Positions 7,429 through 15,438 of a DNA stretch of 35,372 nt are shown one piece after another. Origin of the DNA: Candidatus Parabacteroides intestinigallinarum (lineage in GTDB: Bacteria; Bacteroidota; Bacteroidia; Bacteroidales; Tannerellaceae); contig DXEN01000073.1 of the NCBI GenBank assembly GCA_019114945.1, positions 1-35,372 on the forward strand, written 5' to 3'. The first letter of the stretch is position 1; the number at the start of each line of letters is the position of its first letter. The notes beneath the pieces were generated by a model. The model had not been told where the DNA came from. It ran no database searches and saw only the letters and a program-made list of their open reading frames with translations. The position numbers and the translations under genes are program-made.

Positions 7429-9078
7429 TTATCCTCTTACGATCTCTTCCTTATCCTTGTCCCAATACATCGTACGGCCTTCCAGATAAGCGCGTGTACC
7501 CATGTGGGCGGTCATCGCCTCTTGAAAAGCGGCGTCGATATCGCAACTCGGCTTTTTCCCTTGTCGGATGCACTCCAGCCACTCGCGGATGTGCAGGTGC
7601 GTCGTGTCGTAACGCTTGCCATTCACGTACGTGTAAAGGAGGCCGCGTCTAGCGAAATAGAGCTCTGTTGGCGAGGTCACGGAGTCGGAACTATCCTGTC
7701 CCGGTACGTAGGTGTAGAACGGTGTATCGGTAGGGATGATACCCTCCTTGATTTTCCCCGCATAGCGGGTAGAGTCCGCGTCGACGGTAATCGCCAGGAT
7801 GTTAGATACCTCCATCGAGGCGTCGTGCCCCATGAAAACCTTGCCGCGGTTTCGGCTGCTCGCTAAGGTAGCGCTATAAAGCATCGTGAGGTCGCGATCG
7901 GGCCATTCGAACGTAGTTTGTAATACGTCGGGTACGGTGCGTCCGTCCTTAAAGAAATAGACACCACCGGAGGACGTGGCCGAATGAGGAATGCCCACGT
8001 GCATGATTTGGTTCACCGCGTCGTACTCGTGCGTGAGCAGGTCGCCCGACAAGCCGGTGCTATAATCCCACCAGCAACGCCAGCGGAAAAAGCGTTCCAA
8101 GCTGAACTTACCGCGGTCGTCCGGACCGATATAACGCTCCAGGTGATTGGAGGTCATGTAATCCATGTATTCCTTGATTCGTTCCGGATCGCCCTCGAAT
8201 TGTTTCCAATCGATCGTGTTTGGGTTCGCTCCTTCGATGATGTCGTACACCCACGCTCCGTTGGGCGAGTTGCGGTTGGTTGTTACCTCAATCAAGTTGA
8301 CCGGTCCCAAGAGGCCGTTCCCGATAATCTCCTCCGCCTTTTGGTAGCAATCCGTTTGCCGTCCTTGGTGTCCTAATTGGAAGACGACCCCCGTTTCCTT
8401 GATAGTCTGGCGAACCATGTAAGTCTCCGGTACCGTCCATGAAAGCGGTTTCTCGCAATAGACGTGTTTTCCGGCGCGCGCCGCGGCCATTGCCATCGTG
8501 CTATGCCAATGATCGGGTCCGGCGATAATCACGGCATCCACGTTTGGATCCGCTACCAGTTCTTGATACGTGCGATAACGCTTCGGGGCGGGACCGAATT
8601 TCCCGTCGCTCCCCTCGCGATGGATGTTGGATCCGGCCAGCACGGCGGCCTCTCCATACACGTCGAAAATATCGCACACCGCGGTGATCTCGATGTTCAG
8701 GTCGTCCTGCTCCATATATTGTTGATAGCGTGTATCCCGTTTGTTCTGCTTGTTCGCCGCTTTCATCTCGTCGATCCACGAGGGTTCGGCGAAGCCCGCC
8801 GCGCGCATCAATTGTTTGCCTCGGATGCCAAATCCGATCAAGCCGATCCGGATTTTTTGCCCGTCTCCTCGCGGTTCCAGGTAGGAGGCTTGCCGGTTGC
8901 TTACTTGGAATACGTCCGAGATGTCTCGTCCTCTCAATGCGTCTTTCCTTTTCTGATAAACGCCATACGCCAACGCGCCCAAAACCGGTACGGTGGCCAA
9001 TGTCTTTAATGCGTCTCGCCGTCCTTTATCGGGCATTTGCTCTTTGGAAGGGGTATTTTTTGTATCTTCTGTCGCCAT
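7429..9078 (-). CDS. Gfo/Idh/MocA-family NAD(P)-dependent oxidoreductase, long form
   Basis: A 549-residue oxidoreductase. The N-terminus has a twin-arginine-like signal (GRRDALKTLATVPVLGALAYG, residues about 19-39), suggesting export with its cofactor already bound. The Rossmann fold starts at about residue 76 (IRIGLIGFGIRGKQL), with the cofactor/catalytic EKP motif in HVYCEKPLSW near 205-214, preceded by AGPDHWHSTMA. The C-terminal domain is longer than usual. It is the last gene of a minus-strand set with a DoxX protein, a DUF1080 lipoprotein and a second Gfo/Idh/MocA protein. That combination matches the bacterial 3-keto-glycoside route, in which a family member oxidises a sugar at C3 before DUF1080-mediated cleavage. 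The exact substrate is unknown. Confidence 0.9.
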   Translation of the reverse strand: MATEDTKNTPSKEQMPDKGRRDALKTLATVPVLGALAYGVYQKRKDALRGRDISDVFQVSNRQASYLEPRGDGQKIRIGLIGFGIRGKQLMRAAGFAEPSWIDEMKAANKQNKRDTRYQQYMEQDDLNIEITAVCDIFDVYGEAAVLAGSNIHREGSDGKFGPAPKRYRTYQELVADPNVDAVIIAGPDHWHSTMAMAAARAGKHVYCEKPLSWTVPETYMVRQTIKETGVVFQLGHQGRQTDCYQKAEEIIGNGLLGPVNLIEVTTNRNSPNGAWVYDIIEGANPNTIDWKQFEGDPERIKEYMDYMTSNHLERYIGPDDRGKFSLERFFRWRCWWDYSTGLSGDLLTHEYDAVNQIMHVGIPHSATSSGGVYFFKDGRTVPDVLQTTFEWPDRDLTMLYSATLASSRNRGKVFMGHDASMEVSNILAITVDADSTRYAGKIKEGIIPTDTPFYTYVPGQDSSDSVTSPTELYFARRGLLYTYVNGKRYDTTHLHIREWLECIRQGKKPSCDIDAAFQEAMTAHMGTRAYLEGRTMYWDKDKEEIVRG

Positions 9079-9081
9079 GGT

Positions 9082-9588
9082 TTAAATGAATTTAAGTTTG
9101 AGTAAAATCGGACATGCACGTCCTAACGCACGATCGAATCCGATAATTTGCGAGGTTGGGAACACGCACATCAGTCCCAACGCCGCGAATTCCACCATAT
9201 TCTTATCAATCCAAAGATAAGAGCCCTCGAAAGGCATCATGTAGCTTGCTCCCACGAAAGAAGGATGGGAGAGCGTGTACATAGCGAGAAGAATCATGCC
9301 ACCCACAGACGATAAGCGGTACAGGCAACCCAAGGTCAAGCCTAAGCCAACCAATAAAAGCGCCCATTCGTTCACGAAGTTGATCATGACCATTAAGCTG
9401 TCGTCTTGTGTTAACTTGATAAAGAAAGAAGAGGCCGGTCCTTTTGAATCGAGAAGATAAGGCAAAGAGGTCCATTTGGGATTCATGATTTTTACCATGC
9501 CTTCATACATGAAATGCCAGCCGATGAAGAGGCGCAATACCATCAGCCAGGTTAACTGCGCTTTCGTGTAATTCTGTTCTAGTTTCAT
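9082..9588 (-). CDS. DoxX-family integral membrane protein
   Basis: A 168-residue protein with four predicted transmembrane helices, starting MKLEQNYTKAQLTWLMVLRL and carrying the DoxX-like GWHFMYEGMVKI stretch near residues 23-34. Many DoxX proteins are thought to pass electrons or work with oxidoreductases at the membrane. Here it lies 3 bp upstream of the long Gfo/Idh/MocA gene, so the two are translated together and it could supply an electron acceptor for an exported sugar dehydrogenase; that is inference. A strong hairpin separates it from the DUF1080 gene upstream, so its transcript level may differ from that of the first two genes. Confidence 0.82.
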   Translation of the reverse strand: MKLEQNYTKAQLTWLMVLRLFIGWHFMYEGMVKIMNPKWTSLPYLLDSKGPASSFFIKLTQDDSLMVMINFVNEWALLLVGLGLTLGCLYRLSSVGGMILLAMYTLSHPSFVGASYMMPFEGSYLWIDKNMVEFAALGLMCVFPTSQIIGFDRALGRACPILLKLKFI

Positions 9589-9632
9589 TTTCTGGTATTA
9601 AAATTGGTTTAAAGAAAGTAGATTAAAAACAT

Positions 9633-9665
9633 GCCCGAAGCTAAAATGGAATTTTGGCTTCGGGC
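9633..9665 (-). terminator. 15-bp-stem hairpin inside the oxidoreductase gene set
   Basis: GCCCGAAGCTAAAAT at 9633-9647 and ATTTTGGCTTCGGGC at 9651-9665 form a 15-bp stem with one G-T pair and a GGA loop. Reading on the minus strand, a T5 run follows after CAT-G; reading on the plus strand, six T follow at 9672-9677. Because it lies between genes of the same direction it probably acts as a partial terminator or RNA-stabilising element at the 3' end of the DUF1080 message. Confidence 0.7.
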
Positions 9666-9701
9666 AATGAGTTTTTTATACGAATAAATCGTATGTTCCG
9701 A

Positions 9702-10571
9702 TTAGTCTAAGAGCTTAACCGTGATGTTGCGATACCATACATCGTCGCCGTGATCTTGCAGACCGATGTAACCTTCCTTGTCAGGTCCACCGCAATTCAG
9801 TAACAACTCGTAAGCCAACGGCCATTTGTCTTTGCTGAACTTGCTGTTGTCCAACAACTCTTTCCACTGCGGAGTCCACAAGTGGTACTCTACGCAAGGA
9901 TCCTCGCTGTTCAGGTAGTGAACCACCGTGCCTTTGTAGCACATGATCTTGCTCTTGTTCCACTCGCCAAACGGCTTTGCGTTCTGCGGTTTCGCCGGGA
10001 TCATATCGTACAACGAACCGGATTTGCGGTTGCCATCCTTGCCCAACTTTGCGTCCGGATGGTTCTCGTTGTCCAATACTTGATACTCCGGAGCGGAGAT
10101 GTAAGACGGCTGAAGTTTGCCTTCCGACTCAACCTCTTGGATCATGATGAATACACCCGAGTTTGAGCCTTTCGCTACCTTCCACTCGAATTCGAGCTCG
10201 AAGTTGCCCACCTTGTCGGCAAAGATCAAATCGCCACCATTGGAAGCGCCAGCCTCGCCCGCGCCCGAGCCATTGATCTTGATCGCGCCATCCTCGATTG
10301 TCCACGCACCCGGCACCTCTGCCTTGCCATAACCACGCCATCCGTTGAATGTCTTTCCATCGAAGATGATATATCTTCCTTGGTCATCCTTCGGGAACGT
10401 CGTGATGTCTACGTTCGGCAGATCATTGATAACCTTGTACTCCGGAGTGGCGGCCTCTGTTGTCGTAGTCTCGGCAGCCTCAGCGGGAGCTTCTGTTTTT
10501 TTACCGCCACCACAAGAAGTGAAATAGCACATCATTACGGCGGCACTCGCTAATAATACTGACTTTTTCAT
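9702..10571 (-). CDS. DUF1080 (3-keto-disaccharide hydrolase-like) lipoprotein
   Basis: A 289-residue protein of the DUF1080/PF06439 family, a lectin-like jelly roll now linked to hydrolysis or beta-elimination of 3-keto-glycosides. The lipoprotein signal (MKKSVLLASAAVMMCYFTSC) puts lipid on Cys20, followed by a Gly/Lys and Ala/Thr/Glu-rich linker to about residue 45. Family signatures are FDGKTFNGWRGYG near residues 69-81, GDLIFADKVGNFELEFEWKV near 113-132, the NSGVFI stretch near 137-142, GSLYDM near 185, and a final ITVKLLD strand. The 24-bp gap to the Gfo/Idh/MocA gene upstream implies one operon. Membrane anchoring with a Tat-exported partner points to periplasmic or surface action. Confidence 0.88.
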   Translation of the reverse strand: MKKSVLLASAAVMMCYFTSCGGGKKTEAPAEAAETTTTEAATPEYKVINDLPNVDITTFPKDDQGRYIIFDGKTFNGWRGYGKAEVPGAWTIEDGAIKINGSGAGEAGASNGGDLIFADKVGNFELEFEWKVAKGSNSGVFIMIQEVESEGKLQPSYISAPEYQVLDNENHPDAKLGKDGNRKSGSLYDMIPAKPQNAKPFGEWNKSKIMCYKGTVVHYLNSEDPCVEYHLWTPQWKELLDNSKFSKDKWPLAYELLLNCGGPDKEGYIGLQDHGDDVWYRNITVKLLD

Positions 10572-10595
10572 TTTATCTATAAAGTTAAAATCTAA

Positions 10596-12080
10596 TTATT
10601 TCGGCATGTCAACCAACTTCCAGCCTTCGCGATAGTTGTGCTTGATCAAACCAGCGGCGAACTCTTGCGCATTGATCGGATCTGTCCAGATCTTGTTGAA
10701 TTTCGGGTCGCCATCTACGATCTTGAAGTCGTCCTTGATCAAGATGCGGATCTCCTCGTTCGGGCCGATGTTCGTGAACTTCATGTTCTGTCCATCCCAC
10801 TCCAGCTCTTTGTGCAAGGTCTGCAAGCGAACGGCTAATACACCCATTACGACCATCTCGTTGAAACGACCTGCCTCGGCGAAGTCTGACTTACACGGAA
10901 CACGGTTGGAACCAGCCTTACACTGAGCGATCCAGTCTTGCTCGTGGCCGCCACCCATCGCGTTCGGCACGCGGCGGCAAACCTTCGGAGCGTTCGGCAC
11001 ACGGCCGGACAACAAGAACGGTTTTTGTCCGTAGCAACCACATACCAAGGTGTCTTTCGTTCCGTGGAAGATCGTGATACCACCACCCCATTGCATCATG
11101 TCGAAGCCTTCGGGGAATCCTTCCGGACGGTCGGGCAACAAGCCGCCATCGTACCAGTGAATCTCAACTTCCGGCATAGCTACCTTCGGCATATTGTCGC
11201 GGGCCGGGTAGATCAAGCGTACGTGTTGAGCCGTCGGAGCGCAGTCTTGCAATAACAAAGTAGAAGAACCTTGTACTTTCGTCGGATAGCCTAAGTTCAA
11301 CGCCTTGAACGGTTGATGCAGGATGTGGCAAGCCATATCGCCTAACGCACCTGTACCATAATCCCACCATCCGCGCCAGTTCCAAGGATGATAGAGCTTA
11401 TTGAACGGTCTCAATTTAGCGGGACCTGTGAACAAATCCCAGTTCAATGTAGAGGGAACCTTGTCGGCTTTCTCCGGAGCGTTCAAACCTTGCGGCCAGA
11501 TAGGACGGTTGGTCGCGCAATCCACGCGGCGAACCTCGCCGATCTCACCGTTCCAGATCCACTCGCAAACCAAATCAGTATCCTCGGCGGACGAACCTTG
11601 GTTACCCATCTGGGTTACAACGCCCGTAGAAGCGGCCAGTTTCGTCAACAAACGAGACTCGTAAACGGAGTGCGTCAACGGTTTTTGTGTATAAACATGC
11701 TTGCCCAATGTCATGGCATCCGCGGTGATGATCGCATGTGTATGGTCTGCCGTGGCGATCAATACGGCATCGATGGATTTGCCCATCTCGTCGAACATCT
11801 TGCGGTAGTCATAGTATTTCTTCGCGTTCGGATGACGGTCGAATACAGGTTTCGCGTATCTCCAATCCACGTCGCAAAGAGCTACGATATTCTCCGTAGT
11901 CTCCATGTTCTTTAAGTTAGCGTTACCCATACCTCCGATACCAACGCCCGCGATATTTAATTTATCCGACGGAGCGATGTGTCCATGACTCTTACCGAGA
12001 ACCGTACCCGGAACGATCGTCAAAGCTGCGGCAGCAGCTGTACTTCTCTGAAGAAAAGATCTTCTTGAAATGTTTACCAT
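10596..12080 (-). CDS. Gfo/Idh/MocA-family oxidoreductase with Tat signal
   Basis: A 494-residue oxidoreductase and first gene of the minus-strand set. The N-terminus carries a clear twin-arginine signal (SRRSFLQRSTAAAAALTIVPG), so the folded NAD(P)-loaded enzyme is probably exported. The nucleotide-binding loop is AGVGIGGMGNANL near residues 44-56, and ADHTHAIITADAMTLGKHV precedes the catalytic motif. That motif reads TQKP rather than the textbook EKP, so Gln replaces Glu while the Lys is kept; as I recall this variant is common in exported members. The rest includes WNWRGWWDYGTGALGDMACH near 232-251, a family C-terminal-domain signature with a conserved His. Likely role: C3 oxidation of a glycoside ahead of the DUF1080 protein. 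Confidence 0.9.
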   Translation of the reverse strand: MVNISRRSFLQRSTAAAAALTIVPGTVLGKSHGHIAPSDKLNIAGVGIGGMGNANLKNMETTENIVALCDVDWRYAKPVFDRHPNAKKYYDYRKMFDEMGKSIDAVLIATADHTHAIITADAMTLGKHVYTQKPLTHSVYESRLLTKLAASTGVVTQMGNQGSSAEDTDLVCEWIWNGEIGEVRRVDCATNRPIWPQGLNAPEKADKVPSTLNWDLFTGPAKLRPFNKLYHPWNWRGWWDYGTGALGDMACHILHQPFKALNLGYPTKVQGSSTLLLQDCAPTAQHVRLIYPARDNMPKVAMPEVEIHWYDGGLLPDRPEGFPEGFDMMQWGGGITIFHGTKDTLVCGCYGQKPFLLSGRVPNAPKVCRRVPNAMGGGHEQDWIAQCKAGSNRVPCKSDFAEAGRFNEMVVMGVLAVRLQTLHKELEWDGQNMKFTNIGPNEEIRILIKDDFKIVDGDPKFNKIWTDPINAQEFAAGLIKHNYREGWKLVDMPK

Positions 12081-12158
12081 AGTAATAATTTTTTATCGAT
12101 TAGTACTTAACAATGATATTTCTTATATCTTTCTACCTTTGTCGGCTACAAATTGTCG

Positions 12159-12188
12159 CAAATGTAATTAATGTTATATGATTGACAA
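12159..12188 (-). promoter_or_regulatory. Promoter of the Gfo/Idh/MocA-DUF1080 operon
   Basis: On the minus strand TTG (12186-12188), a 19-nt spacer, then TACATTTG (12159-12166) match the Bacteroidetes -33/-7 consensus. The start codon at 12080 is 79 bp downstream. The complementary words TTGTC (12153-12157) and GACAA (12184-12188) flank the -7 region and could be part of an operator. Confidence 0.7.
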
Positions 12189-12287
12189 GGCGTGAATTGT
12201 TTTTTCTTCCTTGCGATAGCGTTTTTTAACAGAGCCTATCGATCTTGTTGATGACTTTATAAATATTATTTATCAAGCGAAAGCGTG

Positions 12288-12315
12288 TTGGATTGAAGGA
12301 AATTCCGTATTTTTG
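12288..12315 (+). promoter_or_regulatory. Possible promoter of the cytochrome bd operon
   Basis: TATTTTTG at 12308-12315 fits TAnnTTTG and lies 36 bp before the DUF4492 start at 12351. A TTG at 12288-12290 is 17 nt upstream, shorter than the usual 19-21, so only the -7 element is convincing. Confidence 0.45.
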
Positions 12316-12350
12316 TAAAAACATGAAAAACATATAGAAAAAGAAACTTT

Positions 12351-12578
12351 ATGGAAAGAGAGGCGCTTATCGTGCGTATTTACCATTTTTATAAGGAAGG
12401 CTTTCGGGGCATGAGGCTCGGGAGGACGCTTTGGTGGATTATCTTGATTAAATTGTTTGTTATGTTTTTTATCTTGCGGTTGTTTTTCTTCCCGGATTTC
12501 CTCGGGCGGCTCGATAATGACCGCGAGCGAGGCGACTATGTGTCGAACGAGCTCATACGGCGGGCGATAAATCCTTAA
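12351..12578 (+). CDS. DUF4492 small membrane protein of the cytochrome bd operon
   Basis: A 75-residue protein with one transmembrane helix (about residues 26-47, TLWWIILIKLFVMFFILRLFFF) after an amphipathic basic stretch (YHFYKEGFRGM). It fits DUF4492, a family found directly upstream of cydA in Bacteroidetes and epsilon-proteobacteria. It ends 11 bp before cydA, so co-translation is likely. By position and size it may be an accessory subunit analogous to CydX, but the two are not clearly homologous. Confidence 0.85.
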   Translation: MEREALIVRIYHFYKEGFRGMRLGRTLWWIILIKLFVMFFILRLFFFPDFLGRLDNDRERGDYVSNELIRRAINP

Positions 12579-12589
12579 AAGTTATAAAT

Positions 12590-14149
12590 ATGATTGAGAG
12601 CATTGACACTTCATTGATTGATTGGTCGCGGGCGCAATTCGCCTTGACCGCGATGTATCATTGGCTATTCGTGCCATTGACGTTAGGGCTTGGCGTCATA
12701 CAAGCCATTATGGAGACGATTTATTACCGGACGGGTAATGAGGCGTGGAAAAGGTACGCTCAGTTCTGGATGAAATTGTTTGGAATCAATTTCGCGATCG
12801 GGGTCGCTACGGGATTGATCTTGGAGTTCGAGTTCGGGACGAACTGGTCGAATTATAGTTGGTTCGTGGGCGATATCTTCGGGGCGCCTTTGGCGATCGA
12901 GGGAATCGTCGCGTTCTTTATGGAAGCGACTTTTATCGCCGTAATGTATTTCGGATGGGACAAGGTGAGCAAGCGGTTCCACCTCGCCTCTACGTGGTTG
13001 ACAATCGCGGGAGCGACGCTTTCCGCGCTTTGGATCTTGATAGCCAACGCATGGATGCAATATCCGGCGGGTATGAGTTTCAATCCCGATACGGTACGCA
13101 ACGAGATGTTCGATTTCTGGGCGGTAGCGCTCTCGCCGGTCGCCTTGAATAAGTTTCTCCATACGGTGTTGTCCGGTTGGATTGTCGGCTCTTTGTTCGT
13201 GGTGGGGGTTAGTTGCTGGTATTTGTTGCGGAACCGGGATCGGGCGTTCGCCTTGGCGAGTATCAGGGTAGGCGCTTTGTTTGGTTTGGTGGCCTCCGTG
13301 CTTGTGGCTTGGACGGGTGACGGCTCCGCTTATCAAGTCGCCCAAAAGCAACCGATGAAGTTGGCGGCTATGGAAGGATTGTACGAGGGAGGCGAAGGCG
13401 TCGGCTTGGTGGCGGTCGGTCTTCTGAACCCGGAGAAAACTAGTTATCAAGACGACCGGAACCCGTTCCTTTTCGAGGTTCAGATACCGAAGTTCCTTTC
13501 GCTTCTCGCCGAGCGTGACGCGGACGCTTATGTGCCGGGCATCGTGAATCTGATCGAAGGAGGGTACACGACGCGTGAAGGCGCTATCGCTCTTTCCGCC
13601 GAGGAGAAGATCGCGAGGGGAAAGCTCGCTATCCAGGCTTTGGCGGATTATCGGAAAGCGGTAAAAGCGAAAGACGCTGAAGCGGCCGGGCGTTATAAGG
13701 CGACGCTGGAGGAGCATTTCCCCTATTTTGGTTATGGGTATGTCAAGGATCCGGCCGATTTGGTTCCTCCCGTCGGGTTGACTTTTTACTCGTTTCATAT
13801 CATGGTGATTTTAGGAGGTTTTTTTATCCTGTTATTTATCCTTGCGCTGGTTTGGGAGCGACGGGGGAAGATCGCGGGAAGCCGTTGGTTGCAATATGTT
13901 TGCTTATGCTCGATACCTCTCGGATATATCGCGGGCCAAGCGGGTTGGATTGTCGCCGAGGTGGGACGCCAGCCTTGGGCGATTCAAGACATCTTGCCTA
14001 CGGGCGCGGCGATTTCGCGGTTGGATCCGGCCTCGGTGCAAACCACTTTCTTCTTGTTCCTTTTGTTGTTTACGATCTTGCTGATTGCGGAGGTGCGGAT
14101 CATGGTGAAAGCTATCCAGAAAGGTCCGGAGGCGGAGCCGAATGTGTAA
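12590..14149 (+). CDS. cydA: Cytochrome bd quinol oxidase subunit I
   Basis: The 519-residue catalytic subunit carries hemes b558, b595 and d and reduces oxygen to water with electrons from menaquinol. Visible hallmarks are SRAQFALTAMYHWLFVPLTLG with the heme-ligand His24, the EGIVAFFMEATF stretch with the conserved acidic residues near 105-113, a LNKFLHTVLSGW segment with the b558 ligand His near 190, the Q-loop start KQPMKLAAMEGLYE near 255-268, and GWIVAEVGRQPWAIQ near 450-464. An insertion of about 100 residues between the Q-loop start and FYSFHIM is typical of the long Bacteroidetes form. In this anaerobe the enzyme supports oxygen scavenging and growth at nanomolar oxygen. Confidence 0.97.
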   Translation: MIESIDTSLIDWSRAQFALTAMYHWLFVPLTLGLGVIQAIMETIYYRTGNEAWKRYAQFWMKLFGINFAIGVATGLILEFEFGTNWSNYSWFVGDIFGAPLAIEGIVAFFMEATFIAVMYFGWDKVSKRFHLASTWLTIAGATLSALWILIANAWMQYPAGMSFNPDTVRNEMFDFWAVALSPVALNKFLHTVLSGWIVGSLFVVGVSCWYLLRNRDRAFALASIRVGALFGLVASVLVAWTGDGSAYQVAQKQPMKLAAMEGLYEGGEGVGLVAVGLLNPEKTSYQDDRNPFLFEVQIPKFLSLLAERDADAYVPGIVNLIEGGYTTREGAIALSAEEKIARGKLAIQALADYRKAVKAKDAEAAGRYKATLEEHFPYFGYGYVKDPADLVPPVGLTFYSFHIMVILGGFFILLFILALVWERRGKIAGSRWLQYVCLCSIPLGYIAGQAGWIVAEVGRQPWAIQDILPTGAAISRLDPASVQTTFFLFLLLFTILLIAEVRIMVKAIQKGPEAEPNV

Positions 14150-14185
14150 TCTTTTAATTTATGAACAATATTCAATCAAACCATT

Positions 14186-15343
14186 ATGGACAATAGCACA
14201 TATATATTCTTACAACATTATTGGTGGTTTTTGGTATCCCTTTTAGGAGGTTTGTTGGTGTTCCTGCTTTTCGTGCAAGGCGGGCAATCCTTGTTGTTCA
14301 CTATCGGAAAGACGGAATTGCAACAAAAGATGTTATTGAATTCTACAGGTCGGAAATGGGAATTCACCTTCACGACCCTGGTTACTTTCGGTGGCGCGTT
14401 TTTCGCCTCTTTCCCTTTGTTCTATTCCACGAGCTTCGGTGGGGCTTATTGGGTATGGATGTTGCTTTTGCTCTGTTTTGTCCTCCAGGCGGTCTCCTAC
14501 GAATACCAGGCGAAAACCGGTAACTTGTTGGGGAAAAAGACGTATCGGGTATTCCTTATTATTAATGGGGTATTAGCCCCGATTCTTTTGGGAACCGCCG
14601 TGGGAACCTTTTTTAATGGCGCCGAGTTCGTGGTGAACAAGGAGCATCTGACCGATATCTCCATGCCGGTCATCTCCGCGTGGGCTACGCCTTGGCATGG
14701 CTTGGAGGCGGCGTTCGTGATTGGTAATCTGTGTTTGGGCATCGCTCTTTTCTCGCTCGCTCGCCTCTTGGGGTTGCTCTATTTTATCAATAATATCGAT
14801 GACGAAGAGATCCGTACCCGTTGCCGGAAGCGTTTGCTACCGGAGACGATCGTATTCCTTCCTTTCTTCCTCGCGTTCGTGATACGTCTGATGTTGATTG
14901 ATGGATTTGCCGTGAATCCGGAGACGGGCGAGGTGTTCATGCGACCTTACAAATATTTTATCAACTTGGTCGAGATGCCCGCCGTGCTTGCCGTGTTGTT
15001 GGTCGGCGTGGTCGGTGTGCTTTTCGGAATCGGGAAATCTATTTACGTGCGCACTTGGAATCAAGGCATTTGGTTCGCTGGGGCGGGCACGGTATTGACG
15101 GTCTTGGCGTTGTTGCTCTGCGCCGGATGGAACGATACGGCTTATTATCCGTCGCTTGTGGATTTGCAAAGCTCGTTGACTATCCAGAATAGTTGTTCCA
15201 GTCCCTTTACCTTAAAGGTGATGAGTTTTGTCTCTATCCTGATTCCGTTTGTCGTGGCATACATATTCTATGCATGGCGTGTAATTGATTTGCGAAAGAT
15301 CGATCGCGCGGAGATGCAGGAAGAGGATGGACATGTGTATTAA
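14186..15343 (+). CDS. cydB: Cytochrome bd quinol oxidase subunit II
   Basis: A 385-residue polytopic membrane protein starting MDNSTYIFLQHYWWFLVSLLGG, the structural partner of CydA. It shows eight or more transmembrane helices, a GRKWEFTFTTLVTFGGAFFASFP segment near residues 50-72 that matches the family, and SCSSPFTLKVMSFVSILIPFVVAYIFYAWRVID at the C-terminus. The 36-bp gap after cydA supports a DUF4492-cydA-cydB operon, which ends at a long hairpin shared with the convergent CoA-transferase gene. At 385 residues it is the usual Bacteroidetes length. Confidence 0.95.
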   Translation: MDNSTYIFLQHYWWFLVSLLGGLLVFLLFVQGGQSLLFTIGKTELQQKMLLNSTGRKWEFTFTTLVTFGGAFFASFPLFYSTSFGGAYWVWMLLLLCFVLQAVSYEYQAKTGNLLGKKTYRVFLIINGVLAPILLGTAVGTFFNGAEFVVNKEHLTDISMPVISAWATPWHGLEAAFVIGNLCLGIALFSLARLLGLLYFINNIDDEEIRTRCRKRLLPETIVFLPFFLAFVIRLMLIDGFAVNPETGEVFMRPYKYFINLVEMPAVLAVLLVGVVGVLFGIGKSIYVRTWNQGIWFAGAGTVLTVLALLLCAGWNDTAYYPSLVDLQSSLTIQNSCSSPFTLKVMSFVSILIPFVVAYIFYAWRVIDLRKIDRAEMQEEDGHVY

Positions 15344-15358
15344 GTGAAGAATCAAAAA

Positions 15359-15419
15359 GGAAAGCATCGTTTCGAGGCCAGTAAAACAGGGTTTTCATGT
15401 GCTCGAAACAATGCTTTCC
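15359..15419. terminator. Long nested hairpin between convergent cydB and CoA-transferase genes
   Basis: GGAAAGCATCGTTTCGAG at 15359-15376 pairs with CTCGAAACAATGCTTTCC at 15402-15419 over 18 bp with one mismatch. Inside the loop, AAAAC and GTTTT form a second stem. There is no T-run, but the position 16 bp after the cydB stop and 20 bp before the CoA-transferase stop suits a two-way terminator. Confidence 0.75.
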
Positions 15420-15438
15420 GTAAAGTTCGTTTCTGCGG

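Noticed and set aside
12683-13798. A 371-codon minus-strand frame inside cydA
   Set aside because: Antisense to the heme-ligand region of CydA, with no recognisable features.
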